Source: JAGXQV01 sp964527565 (GTDB lineage: Bacteria; Pseudomonadota; Gammaproteobacteria; Burkholderiales; Sulfuricellaceae). Taken from it: a stretch of 8,046 bases of DNA. The stretch lies in NCBI GenBank assembly GCA_964527565.1, contig CAZGOY010000076.1, forward strand, positions 1-8,046. The letters run 5' to 3'. Positions 1-5,604 of the stretch are shown piece after piece; the first letter of the stretch is position 1, and each line of letters begins with the position of its first letter. A program made the translations under genes and the position numbers. The notes under the pieces were generated by a model. The model saw nothing but the letters and a program-made list of their open reading frames with translations. It made no database searches and was not told the origin of the DNA.

Positions 1-2395
1 TGCTGGAGGTTGCGGTGGTGGCGGTAATAGTGACGCCGTCGAAGGTGCCGGTGGGCACGCCGGATGGCGTGGGCGTGGGGGCCGGTCCCGGATCGGAGGA
101 TGGCGGCACGCTCAAGGTCAGTGTCACCGTCGCCGTCGATGAGCTATTTCCGGCAGCCGCATCCTTGATCACGACATCGAAACTGCGAGCACCGCTCGTG
201 GTTGAGACATAGCTCAAGTTCTGCAGCAGAGTACTAACCAAGGCGGGGGTGGCGTTGGCGTTGAAGGTGATGGTCAGCGTTGCACCGGCTTGACCGGTAT
301 TCGTCGCATGCACGGTGCCGATTTCGGTGGCGCCGACATAGACCTTTTCGCTGGCGGCCATCGCGGCGTTGGCCGCACCGGCATCCGCCCCCGCCTTGGC
401 ATTGGTGCCGTCCAGGCTGAAGCTGCCGTCGGCGGTGCCGCTGGCGGTGGTGATGGTCAGGGTGCCGGTATTGAAGTTGGCCGAGTCGCTATCGGTGATT
501 TCCGCAGCCGTTCCGGCATCCAGTTTGATGGCGTTGCTGACATACCCCGAAGGCGCGTCCGAATTAAGATTGCTAATTGTCGGCGCGTCCTTCACGACAA
601 TCGTAAATGTCTGCTGGCTCGAATTGACGCCACCATCTGCCGTGCCGCCATCATCGCTCAAGGTAACCGTGACCGTTGCCGTGCCTGATTGATTGGCCGC
701 CGGGGTATAGGTGAGCGTGCCGTCCACGGCCAGTGTGGGTTGTACGGCAAACAGGTCATTGTTGTTGTTGGTTACCGCGAATGTCAGGGTTTGCGCATTT
801 TCATCCGCAGGGCCCTTGCTGATGGCTGTTGCCCAGTTTTCGATGGATTGCGCGCCCGCATTATCACTGACGGTCTGATTGGCGCCCTTGGTGAATGTCG
901 GCGCATCGTTGACCGCCGTTACGCCAGCGATACTGATGGAATTCGTCGCTGCGGCTATCGGGGTCGCGCCACCATTGTTGGAGGCATCGAGCAGGACGCG
1001 CGTCTCGCTACCACCTGTAGCGCTGTAAAGACCGGCGGTATTGTCCAGCGCGCGAACCGTAAGCTGAATCGGTGTTCCGTTGTAATCCTTCGCGGGCAGA
1101 AAACGCACCAGCGTTGCCGCAGAAAGCGAAAGTCCTGCGGTATTGCTTACCGTGCCAATCGCACTCCAGTTGGTGCCGGCGTTTGTACTGTATTGCCATA
1201 CACCTTCGGTTGCCGAAGCGGCAGTATTGGCAACCACCACCACACCGCCCAACGTTGCACTCTCACCGTCGGCATCCACGAAGGCCAAGCCCGTCATCGC
1301 ATTGATCGCCACCCCTGCTGGTGTCGCGTCTTCCAATATGGCGTCAAGCGTCATATCGCCTACCCCGGTTGGCGCGGCGTTGCCTGCGTCAATGTAATCG
1401 ATATAGAGCGTCTTGCTGGTGGCGCCGCCGATCGTTGAGGCTGCTGCGCCGCCCGTAAATGCCGCATCAGTGAATGAGAACGAGATATTCGATACATCGT
1501 TTGCGTTGACATGGGCAGCGGCCGTGCCTGTCAATTGAATGGTGGCGGTCTTGTCGCCGGTCCGGGTGACGGCTGCCGTGAGGTCAGCCGGGATGTTGCT
1601 GATGGTGTATTGGGTTCCGCCAAATTTATTGTCGTCTCCCAGCGCGGCAGCAAAATCCGTATTCGAGTTGAGGGTCAAAGTGACGGTGTTGACGATGGTC
1701 CCATTGTTGGCAGACGCTTCGCTGAATGTGTTGGCCGACCACTGAATGTCGCCAAACACGGCGGCGCCGCCGAAGTTGTCGAGAAACAGCTTGGCGCCGA
1801 GTGCTCTGCCACCTGATTGGTCAAATGTGCCGGAAAGAAACACAAACCGGTAGTCACCCGAGTCGGCAACGTTCACAGATGTCGATATCCAACCACCGGT
1901 AGTGGCTCCCCAGGTTCCGGAGCCAACGGCTTTTGTGAAGCCACCGGTTTCGTTCAAGACAATCTGGGTAGCGCCTGTCGTCGTATTGAGCAGGAATCCG
2001 AACACGTCAAAGGCGTCACCCCCACCCTGAGCTTGCCAGTCAAAATTAAGCTCTTGTCCTCCAGTTACCGCAAACTCCGAAGAATAAATCCAGGGGCCAC
2101 GGACAACTCCATAACTCACACTCGTACCACTTGATGTCAACTCAAGAGAGTTGCTACCAGCGGTTTTGGTGGCTGTGTTGATGACGGTGGAGTATGTAAA
2201 GCCAGATATTTCGTCATCGTCACCAAGGTTCGCGTTGGCATTTGCCGTGGGATAGGTTGGGTCAGTTGGCGAGGTGAATGTGTCACCGCCAATGGTGAAT
2301 TGTTGCCCGGCGATAAAGCGCCCATTGCTTATGGTCCAGCCGAATCCCTCGGCACCGATAGCAGTTTCAAAGCCTGGGTTTAGAAATTGACTCAT
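1..2395 (-). CDS. Giant repeat-containing extracellular protein (cadherin/VCBS-like adhesin type), N-terminal 798 codons, truncated by the window edge
   Basis: The minus-strand frame is open from the ATG at 2395 to base 1 and continues outside the window. The start is fixed: an in-frame TAA (2396-2398) directly precedes the ATG, and a GGAG ribosome-binding site (2403-2406) lies 7 nt upstream. There is no signal peptide (MSQFLNPGFETA), which fits type I secretion with a C-terminal signal that would lie outside. Residues 2-205 look like a jelly-roll module opening with the common NPGFE-type motif. About 214-335 is a beta-rich repeat (FGDIQW at 214-219, later HVNANDVSNISFSF). About 341-495 is a second module (ILEDATPAGV from 352). 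A third starts at AVNDAPTF (N496) and carries TYTPAANQSGTATVTV, typical of cadherin/VCBS-like tandem domains. A fourth runs from D613 to about 762, followed by a Pro/Thr hinge (about 764-782, PAPTPTPSG). Asp- and Asn-rich loops suggest calcium binding. An adhesion or matrix role is inferred; no enzymatic motif is visible. Confidence 0.9.
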   Translation of the reverse strand, partial: MSQFLNPGFETAIGAEGFGWTISNGRFIAGQQFTIGGDTFTSPTDPTYPTANANANLGDDDEISGFTYSTVINTATKTAGSNSLELTSSGTSVSYGVVRGPWIYSSEFAVTGGQELNFDWQAQGGGDAFDVFGFLLNTTTGATQIVLNETGGFTKAVGSGTWGATTGGWISTSVNVADSGDYRFVFLSGTFDQSGGRALGAKLFLDNFGGAAVFGDIQWSANTFSEASANNGTIVNTVTLTLNSNTDFAAALGDDNKFGGTQYTISNIPADLTAAVTRTGDKTATIQLTGTAAAHVNANDVSNISFSFTDAAFTGGAAASTIGGATSKTLYIDYIDAGNAAPTGVGDMTLDAILEDATPAGVAINAMTGLAFVDADGESATLGGVVVVANTAASATEGVWQYSTNAGTNWSAIGTVSNTAGLSLSAATLVRFLPAKDYNGTPIQLTVRALDNTAGLYSATGGSETRVLLDASNNGGATPIAAATNSISIAGVTAVNDAPTFTKGANQTVSDNAGAQSIENWATAISKGPADENAQTLTFAVTNNNNDLFAVQPTLAVDGTLTYTPAANQSGTATVTVTLSDDGGTADGGVNSSQQTFTIVVKDAPTISNLNSDAPSGYVSNAIKLDAGTAAEITDSDSANFNTGTLTITTASGTADGSFSLDGTNAKAGADAGAANAAMAASEKVYVGATEIGTVHATNTGQAGATLTITFNANATPALVSTLLQNLSYVSTTSGARSFDVVIKDAAAGNSSSTATVTLTLSVPPSSDPGPAPTPTPSGVPTGTFDGVTITATTATSS

Positions 2396-2402
2396 TTACG
2401 AT

Positions 2403-2406
2403 CTCC
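2403..2406 (-). promoter_or_regulatory. Ribosome-binding site of the giant adhesin gene
   Basis: On the minus strand GGAG sits 7 nt before the ATG at 2395, just after a T tract. Together with the in-frame TAA next to the ATG it fixes the start of the large gene. No promoter-like -10 was recognised between this site and the upstream small ORF, so the adhesin is probably read from the promoter at 2689-2754 with a leader of roughly 290 nt. Confidence 0.7.
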
Positions 2407-2474
2407 AAAAAAGGGGGTAGGGCGGAATTTCGAGGTTATTTACCAGAACCAACAACAGTCATGAAAAGACCGCC

Positions 2475-2642
2475 TCAGTCATCGAACATATCGGCAAAGT
2501 CGGCAGGGTATCGAGAGCTGGCAGGCTGTCGGGGACGACGATGGGCTCGGAGAAGGTGGGCGCCTGGCAAGCCCGCCAGCAGATCGCTCAGGACGAAAGT
2601 GATTTCCTGGCGGGCGGCGAGGGGATGGGCGGTGCTGCTCAT
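2475..2642 (-). CDS. Possible 55-aa small protein in the adhesin leader (unrecognised, possibly frameshifted)
   Basis: ATG at 2642 is preceded by GGAAGAG about 6 nt upstream, a good ribosome-binding site, and it lies about 46 nt after the -10 of the promoter at 2689-2754. The product starts MSSTAHPLAARQEITFVLSD and ends with the acidic tail DFADMFDD. It is followed after 79 nt by the adhesin start in the same direction. I do not recognise the family. Codon use is odd: third positions are G/C-rich for about 28 codons, then become poor, while the neighbouring frame becomes G/C-rich at third positions and reads PTFSEPIVVPDSLPALDTLP to a TGA at 2459-2461. This suggests a frameshifted longer ancestor, a sequencing error, or a leader peptide with little coding constraint. 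Translation is plausible because of the ribosome-binding site, but a purely regulatory leader is an alternative. Confidence 0.45.
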   Translation of the reverse strand: MSSTAHPLAARQEITFVLSDLLAGLPGAHLLRAHRRPRQPASSRYPADFADMFDD

Positions 2643-2688
2643 GGCGTCTCTTCCGTAAAAATTCGGGGTAGGGGGAGTTACGCCACGG

Positions 2689-2754
2689 ATTTTAGAAGAA
2701 TGCCTTGGGGGAAATTCTCACGAATTTTCACACTTTCCTCTCAATTTCTCTCGG
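2689..2754 (-). promoter_or_regulatory. Promoter of the small ORF-adhesin unit, with four phased 10-bp repeats
   Basis: On the + strand, units starting at 2715, 2725, 2735 and 2745 read TTCTCACGAA, then TTTTCACACT, then TTCCTCTCAA, then TTTCTCTCGG. Each begins with a TTNTCNC-like heptamer plus three bases. Read leftward, the proximal pair is GTGAAAATTCGTGAGAA. It is followed after exactly 20 bp by TAAAAT (complement of 2689-2694), a good -10, while no consensus -35 is present. This is the layout expected where an OmpR/PhoB-type activator replaces the -35. The same element recurs before two other leftward genes here. Expected transcription start is near 2682. Binding by the regulator encoded at 4839-5528 is inference. 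Confidence 0.65.
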
Positions 2755-2826
2755 AAAGCCTGTTTTTGTTGATGTTTGTCGGCTTTGCGGTTTGCCACGG
2801 GAGGGAAGGGGGCGCAGCGGATGATT

Positions 2827-2866
2827 GCACTGACCGTGGGAGCGGGCTTGCCCGCGCCTACAGTGC
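2827..2866. repeat. REP-like extragenic palindrome
   Basis: A compact hairpin with inner arms GCGGGC (2842-2847) and GCCCGC (2850-2855), a middle stem GTGGG pairing with CCTAC with one wobble, and outer arms GCACTG (2827-2832) and CAGTGC (2861-2866). The core GTGGGAGCGGGCTTGCCCGC is essentially the well-known REP sequence of Pseudomonas genomes, which is mobilised by REP-associated tyrosine transposases (RAYTs). It lies in the divergent intergenic region between the adhesin promoter and hicA. It could also fold in mRNA, but no T tract follows on either strand, so it is not a typical terminator. Only one copy is present in this window. Confidence 0.75.
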
Positions 2867-2935
2867 TTTGGTGAAATTCATGAAACGTCCGGGCCAGGTA
2901 CAGGTTGGCGAAAAAAATCAATCCCTCTTGAATTA

Positions 2936-2954
2936 GATACTGCCTGTTAGTATC
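2936..2954 (+). promoter_or_regulatory. Probable operator of hicAB (19-bp inverted repeat)
   Basis: Perfect arms GATACT (2936-2941) and AGTATC (2949-2954) flank a 7-bp spacer, 8 bp upstream of the hicA ATG. HicB antitoxins with a ribbon-helix-helix domain typically bind such palindromes and repress their own operon. Candidate promoter hexamers overlap it (TTGGCG at 2905-2910 as a weak -35; TTGAAT at 2928-2933 or TAGTAT at 2948-2953 as -10), but none is convincing enough to place the start site. Confidence 0.55.
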
Positions 2955-2962
2955 ATGAATCC

Positions 2963-3220
2963 ATGAAACGCAAACACGCCAAGGCGCTTGCGCTGCTCTT
3001 CCACCGCCCGGTATCGGCCAACGTCAAGTTCGACGAGGTGGTGTCACTGCTGGTCGAGTTGGGCGCCGCCATTGAAACCGACCGCGAAGGTTCACGCGTC
3101 GGCGTGGTGCTGTTCGGCGAGGTGCGCGTGATTCACAAACCGCATCCGTCGCCAAATATGGACAAGGGCGCGGTTGCGGCATTACGCGACTGGCTGGAAC
3201 AACAGGGAGTGACGCCATGA
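2963..3220 (+). CDS. hicA: HicA-family toxin (mRNA interferase fold), first gene of a type II toxin-antitoxin operon
   Basis: An 85-aa protein of normal HicA length with the double-stranded-RNA-binding-like layout: a helix at about 22-36 (FDEVVSLLVELGA), a turn EGSRVGVVLFG (42-52), a strand with RVIHKPHPSP (55-64), and a C-terminal helix DKGAVAALRDWLEQQGV (67-83). Family members cleave mRNA and stop growth until neutralised by HicB. The histidine usually found right after the GS turn is Arg45 here; His58 and His61 in the HKPHP motif are the likely catalytic candidates, a variant common to one HicA subgroup. The ATG at 2963 has no clear ribosome-binding site, so translation may be weak. The stop overlaps the hicB start as ATGA (3217-3220), indicating coupling. 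Identification is from sequence pattern alone but is strong. Confidence 0.85.
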   Translation: MKRKHAKALALLFHRPVSANVKFDEVVSLLVELGAAIETDREGSRVGVVLFGEVRVIHKPHPSPNMDKGAVAALRDWLEQQGVTP

Positions 3221-3558
3221 CTATGAACACGATGGAATTGGACGGCTATACCGCCGTGATTCGCTATAACCCGGAGACTGACGAATTTCGCGGCGAGATT
3301 CAGGGGTTGAACGGTGGCGCCGACTTTTATGGCCGCACGCCGGACGAACTGCGCCGCGAATTTCGCGCTTCTCTGGATTTCTTTCTTGAGACTTGCGCCA
3401 AACACGGCATCGCACCGAAGAAACAGGCCAGCGGCAAATTCGTGGTGCGCATTCCTCCCACTCTGCACGCCCAGGCGGCAACGGCCGCCCAGGCCGCCGG
3501 CATCAGCCTCAACGCTCTCGTTGAAAGAGCCGTCCGCCACGAACTCCATGCCGGTTGA
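3217..3558 (+). CDS. hicB: HicB-family antitoxin with C-terminal ribbon-helix-helix domain
   Basis: A 113-aa partner of the preceding toxin. Residues 1-66 form the degraded RNase H-like HicB domain (YTAVIRYNPETDEFRGEIQG at 11-30, then FYGRTPDELRREFRASLDFF), which covers the toxin. Residues 74-110 form a CopG-type ribbon-helix-helix (KFVVRIPPTLHAQA, then GISLNALVERAVRHEL), which binds operator DNA, presumably the palindrome at 2936-2954. The start at 3217 is supported by GGGAG (3205-3209) with a 7-nt gap and by the ATGA overlap; ATGs at 3223 and 3232 are alternatives. After the stop, arms at 3559-3567 and 3573-3582 can form a G+C-rich hairpin with one bulge, but no T run follows, so a terminator is not claimed. 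Confidence 0.88.
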   Translation: MTMNTMELDGYTAVIRYNPETDEFRGEIQGLNGGADFYGRTPDELRREFRASLDFFLETCAKHGIAPKKQASGKFVVRIPPTLHAQAATAAQAAGISLNALVERAVRHELHAG

Positions 3559-3620
3559 GCGCGCAGCCTGGAGCTGCCGCGCCCCGTCCAGGTTCTGTGC
3601 CCGGCCCAAACAAAAACTAA

Positions 3621-3722
3621 GGGACAGCCACTTTGTTTGCCGCCGCGCGCGCCGCGACCTTCGACCCGGCTACGGCGATCAGCCACGAAGAAATGCTGAA
3701 GCGTTTCGGCGTCGAACCCTGA
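3621..3722 (+). pseudogene. C-terminal remnant of a second antitoxin gene
   Basis: After an in-frame TAA (3618-3620) a short frame reads to TGA (3720-3722) and ends TFDPATAISHEEMLKRFGVEP. This resembles the C-terminal tail of small antitoxins of RelE/ParE-type modules, where an ISHEEM..FG ending is common. There is no ATG. A TTG at 3633 with AAGGGA upstream could start a 29-codon peptide, but that would lack a DNA-binding domain. Its stop overlaps the next start (TGATG), just as in an intact antitoxin-toxin operon, so both pieces probably come from one decayed module. Exact family is uncertain. Confidence 0.5.
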
Positions 3723-3769
3723 TGGTCTGGCGCGTCATCTACCACGCCGCCACGGAGCGTTTGCCCTGA
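3722..3769 (+). pseudogene. N-terminal remnant of a RelE/ParE-like toxin gene
   Basis: ATG at 3722 overlaps the stop of the antitoxin remnant. Fifteen residues follow, MVWRVIYHAATERLP, then TGA. The opening V-W-R-V-I-Y-H-A is a typical first strand of RelE/ParE/HigB-type toxins, which normally run about 90-110 residues. The frame stops next to the end of the leftward bactofilin gene (3776), and no continuation is visible in other frames, so most of the toxin gene has been deleted. No toxic activity is expected from this fragment. Confidence 0.5.
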
Positions 3770-3775
3770 CGCCGT

Positions 3776-4153
3776 TCACTCATCGCAGGACAGATGGCCC
3801 TGGATGACCGCGCCTTCCGCGACGAATAGCCGCCGGTAGCGGATGTCGCCGCCGCGCACGTGCGCGGTGCTTTCCAGCACCAGGGTTTCGCGGGCGTGCA
3901 GGCTGCCGTTCACCTCGCCGTGGATGCGGACGTGGTCGGCGGAAATGTCACCTTCCACCGCGCCCTGGCGGTTCACCAGCACGGCGGCGCCTTGGGCGCC
4001 ATGCAGGTTGCCCGCCACCTTGCCATCGACCCACAAGCCCCCGGTGAAATTCATGTCGCCGCGTACCTCGGCCCCGGCGGGGACCACGCCGCGAATATCC
4101 AGGGCGGGAAAGGGGCGGCGGCCGGTCAGGCGACGCAACAGTTCCGCGATCAT
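3776..4153 (-). CDS. Bactofilin (polymer-forming cytoskeletal protein)
   Basis: A 125-aa protein, usual size for the family (DUF583). It is a beta-helix built from short repeats with regularly spaced Gly and Val/Ile: GVVPAGAEVRGDMNFTGGL (about 22-40), VDGKVAGNLHG, GAVEGDISADHVRIHGEVNG, HVRGGDIRYRRLFVAEGAVI, ending GHLSCDE. Bactofilins polymerise without nucleotide into membrane-associated filaments that localise cell-wall enzymes, appendages or polar machinery. The short N-terminal tail (MIAELLRRLTGRRP) is amphipathic and basic, as in family members that touch the membrane. Its ATG overlaps the stop of the upstream membrane protein gene (ATGA, 4150-4153), so the two are translationally coupled and probably work together. 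No clear terminator was found downstream. Confidence 0.9.
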   Translation of the reverse strand: MIAELLRRLTGRRPFPALDIRGVVPAGAEVRGDMNFTGGLWVDGKVAGNLHGAQGAAVLVNRQGAVEGDISADHVRIHGEVNGSLHARETLVLESTAHVRGGDIRYRRLFVAEGAVIQGHLSCDE

Positions 4154-4740
4154 TCCGCGTTCCTCAGTGGGACGGTGCGGGTGGCGCGGATGCCTTCCGC
4201 GTCGCGCAGGCGGATGGTGAGGGTTTCCGGTGTGAAACCCTCCGGCAGGGGAAGCCAGCCGCCCGTTTTCAGGTGGCGCTGCACGGCGATGGCCGACGCT
4301 TTATCCTGCGGGCGCGCCGTGTCTGGATGGGTCAGGACGGTTTCGGTGCCGTTCAGTTTGCCGGTCAGCGTGAATTCCAGGGCGCCGCTGAACTTGCGCC
4401 CCACATTCGACAAGGTCAGGTCATAGCGCAGGCGCTTGCCGGTAACGGCGGGACGGGAAGCGGAAAATTCCCGTATCTGGAGCCCTTCCCCGCCATCGGG
4501 CGGCGCGCTTTCCGGCGCGTTTTCCCCGGCGGGGGCGGCGGCTACGCCGGGCTGGGGGGCGGCAGCCTCCAGAACGGGGGCGGAATGGAGGGAAAAGGAT
4601 TGTCCGGCCCGAAAGGCGGCCGCACCGTACAGCACGAGCGCGAGCAGGAGCGCGCCCAGTCGCAACGCCACCAGCCAGCGGGGAAGCGGCGGGCGGATGA
4701 CGACGGCTGGAATGGGGGATGGACGTGTGAAAAGTGACAT
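4150..4740 (-). CDS. Single-pass membrane protein with C-terminal beta domain, partner of bactofilin (DUF6776-like)
   Basis: A 196-aa protein. Residues 1-21 are cytoplasmic and proline/arginine-rich; 22-44 form one hydrophobic membrane segment (WLVALRLGALLLALVLYGAA); 55-85 are an Ala/Pro-rich linker; 86-196 form a beta-rich periplasmic domain with LRYDLTLSNVG, FSGALEFTLTGKLNG and GWLPLPEGFTPETLTIRL. The last part resembles the C-terminal domain of DUF6776-type proteins, which often sit directly before bactofilin genes in betaproteobacteria; that link is from memory and moderate. An inferred role is anchoring or periplasmic sensing for the bactofilin filament. The frame is open upstream to 5418, but that part overlaps the response regulator out of frame. 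The ATG at 4740 follows the promoter at 4769-4814 and is the right start, although its ribosome-binding site is weak. Confidence 0.75.
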   Translation of the reverse strand: MSLFTRPSPIPAVVIRPPLPRWLVALRLGALLLALVLYGAAAFRAGQSFSLHSAPVLEAAAPQPGVAAAPAGENAPESAPPDGGEGLQIREFSASRPAVTGKRLRYDLTLSNVGRKFSGALEFTLTGKLNGTETVLTHPDTARPQDKASAIAVQRHLKTGGWLPLPEGFTPETLTIRLRDAEGIRATRTVPLRNAE

Positions 4741-4768
4741 GTCTGGTCCGGTGCGGTGCAAGGCGCGG

Positions 4769-4814
4769 ATTTTATAGCGAAGCGGGGCGGTGAAACTCTC
4801 ATTTTGTTTCACCG
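4769..4814 (-). promoter_or_regulatory. Promoter of the membrane protein-bactofilin operon, with palindrome/tandem operator
   Basis: Minus-strand TATAAAAT (complement of 4769-4776) is a strong -10, 28 nt before the ATG at 4740. Just upstream lies a perfect 9-bp inverted repeat, CGGTGAAAC (4788-4796) and GTTTCACCG (4806-4814) with a 9-bp spacer. Read as tandem half-sites (+ strand CTCTCAT at 4796 and GTTTCAC at 4806, 10 bp apart) it matches the elements before the adhesin leader and the response regulator, with the same 19-21 bp distance to the -10. No T run follows the hairpin on either strand, so an operator is more likely than a terminator. Confidence 0.6.
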
Positions 4815-4838
4815 GTGTTCTCCAGGCCGAAGTGCCGT

Positions 4839-5528
4839 TCAGTGGATCGTGAACGGCGCCGCCAGGCTGTAACCCCCGCCGTAATTGGTGCGCAGGGGAA
4901 GCTCTTGGCCGAGTCCGGCGCTGATCTTCTTGCGCAGGCGGTAAACCAGCATGTCGAGCTTGCGTCCGGCGTCGGGGCCTTCCTTCTCGCCCAGCGCCGC
5001 CAGCACCGTGTCGCGCGGTAGGGAATGCGGGGTGCGCGAGAGCAGGTGCAGGAAGGCGAATTCCTTCTCGGTGAGTTCGGTCTTGCTGCCGTTGCCGCTT
5101 TCCAGCTGGCGGCGGGCCGCGTTGAGCACCCACTCCGGCTGCGCGGCGGCGGGGTGCGGCGCGTGGGAAAGCCGCCGGTTCAAGGTGTTGATGACGGCTT
5201 CGATTTCGGTCAGTCGGGTGGGCTTGGTCAGGTAATGGTCGGCGCCCAGGCGCAGGCCGTCGATGCGGCTGTCTGTGCGCACGCGTGCGGTGAGCACCAC
5301 CAGGCCGATGGCGGGGTGCATCAGGCGTAACTGGTGAATGACCGTGAAGCCGTCTTCGTCGGGCAGCCCCAGGTCGAGCAGCACGATGTCGAAACTGATG
5401 CTCGCCAGAATTTTCCACAACCCGGCGGCATCGCCCACGATGCTGACCGCGTGCCCGTTTCCGCTCAGGTAGCCTGCCACTTCGTCGGCATAGGCCTGGT
5501 TGTCTTCGACGATGAGAATGCGCGGCAT
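4839..5528 (-). CDS. OmpR/PhoB-family DNA-binding response regulator
   Basis: A 229-aa protein of typical length. The receiver domain (1-118) has the acidic pocket at E8-D9 (ILIVEDN), the phosphorylation site D52 (VLLDLGLPDEDG), the switch residue T80 (VVLTAR) and K102 (YLTKPT), so all key residues are present. The C-terminal winged helix (about 130-227) shows ELTEKEFAFLHLL, a recognition helix around DMLVYRLRKKI and the wing TNYGGGYSL. It follows the sensor kinase gene by 55 nt and is its obvious partner. It probably has its own promoter as well, because a tandem operator and TAAAAT box lie at 5562-5604. Likely targets inferred from shared sites are itself, the bactofilin operon and the adhesin leader. 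Confidence 0.93.
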   Translation of the reverse strand: MPRILIVEDNQAYADEVAGYLSGNGHAVSIVGDAAGLWKILASISFDIVLLDLGLPDEDGFTVIHQLRLMHPAIGLVVLTARVRTDSRIDGLRLGADHYLTKPTRLTEIEAVINTLNRRLSHAPHPAAAQPEWVLNAARRQLESGNGSKTELTEKEFAFLHLLSRTPHSLPRDTVLAALGEKEGPDAGRKLDMLVYRLRKKISAGLGQELPLRTNYGGGYSLAAPFTIH

Positions 5529-5561
5529 GTTTTATCCGTGTGCTGGAAAGGGAAGGTCTTC

Positions 5562-5604
5562 ATTTTACTGAAGCGCCTTGCGCTCAATTCTCACGAATTG
5601 TCAC
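5562..5604 (-). promoter_or_regulatory. Internal promoter and operator of the response regulator gene, overlapping the kinase 3' end
   Basis: The + strand TTCTCACGAATTGTCAC (5588-5604) is identical to the adhesin promoter element in 16 of 17 bases. Read leftward it is followed after 20 bp by TAAAAT (complement of 5562-5567), 33 nt before the ATG at 5528. The element lies inside the last kinase codons and spells V-T-I-R-E-N. It suggests positive autoregulation that raises regulator output independently of the kinase. Confidence 0.6.

Noticed and set aside
290..1438. Rightward open frames of 132 and 249 codons at the left end
   Set aside because: They lie opposite the adhesin gene, whose minus-strand frame has recognisable tandem domains (NDAP and TYTPAANQSG motifs). 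The rightward products are Arg/Cys-rich and resemble no family.
3559..3592. G+C-rich hairpins after hicB as a terminator
   Set aside because: Stems are bulged or widely looped and no T run follows.
3633..3722. TTG-started complete small gene for the antitoxin-like fragment
   Set aside because: It would encode only a tail without any DNA-binding domain, next to an equally truncated toxin; a remnant is more likely.
4741..5418. Upstream extension of the membrane-protein frame to an ATG at 5418
   Set aside because: This part overlaps the response regulator in another frame and reads as Arg/Pro-rich noise; the membrane segment and promoter support the start at 4740.
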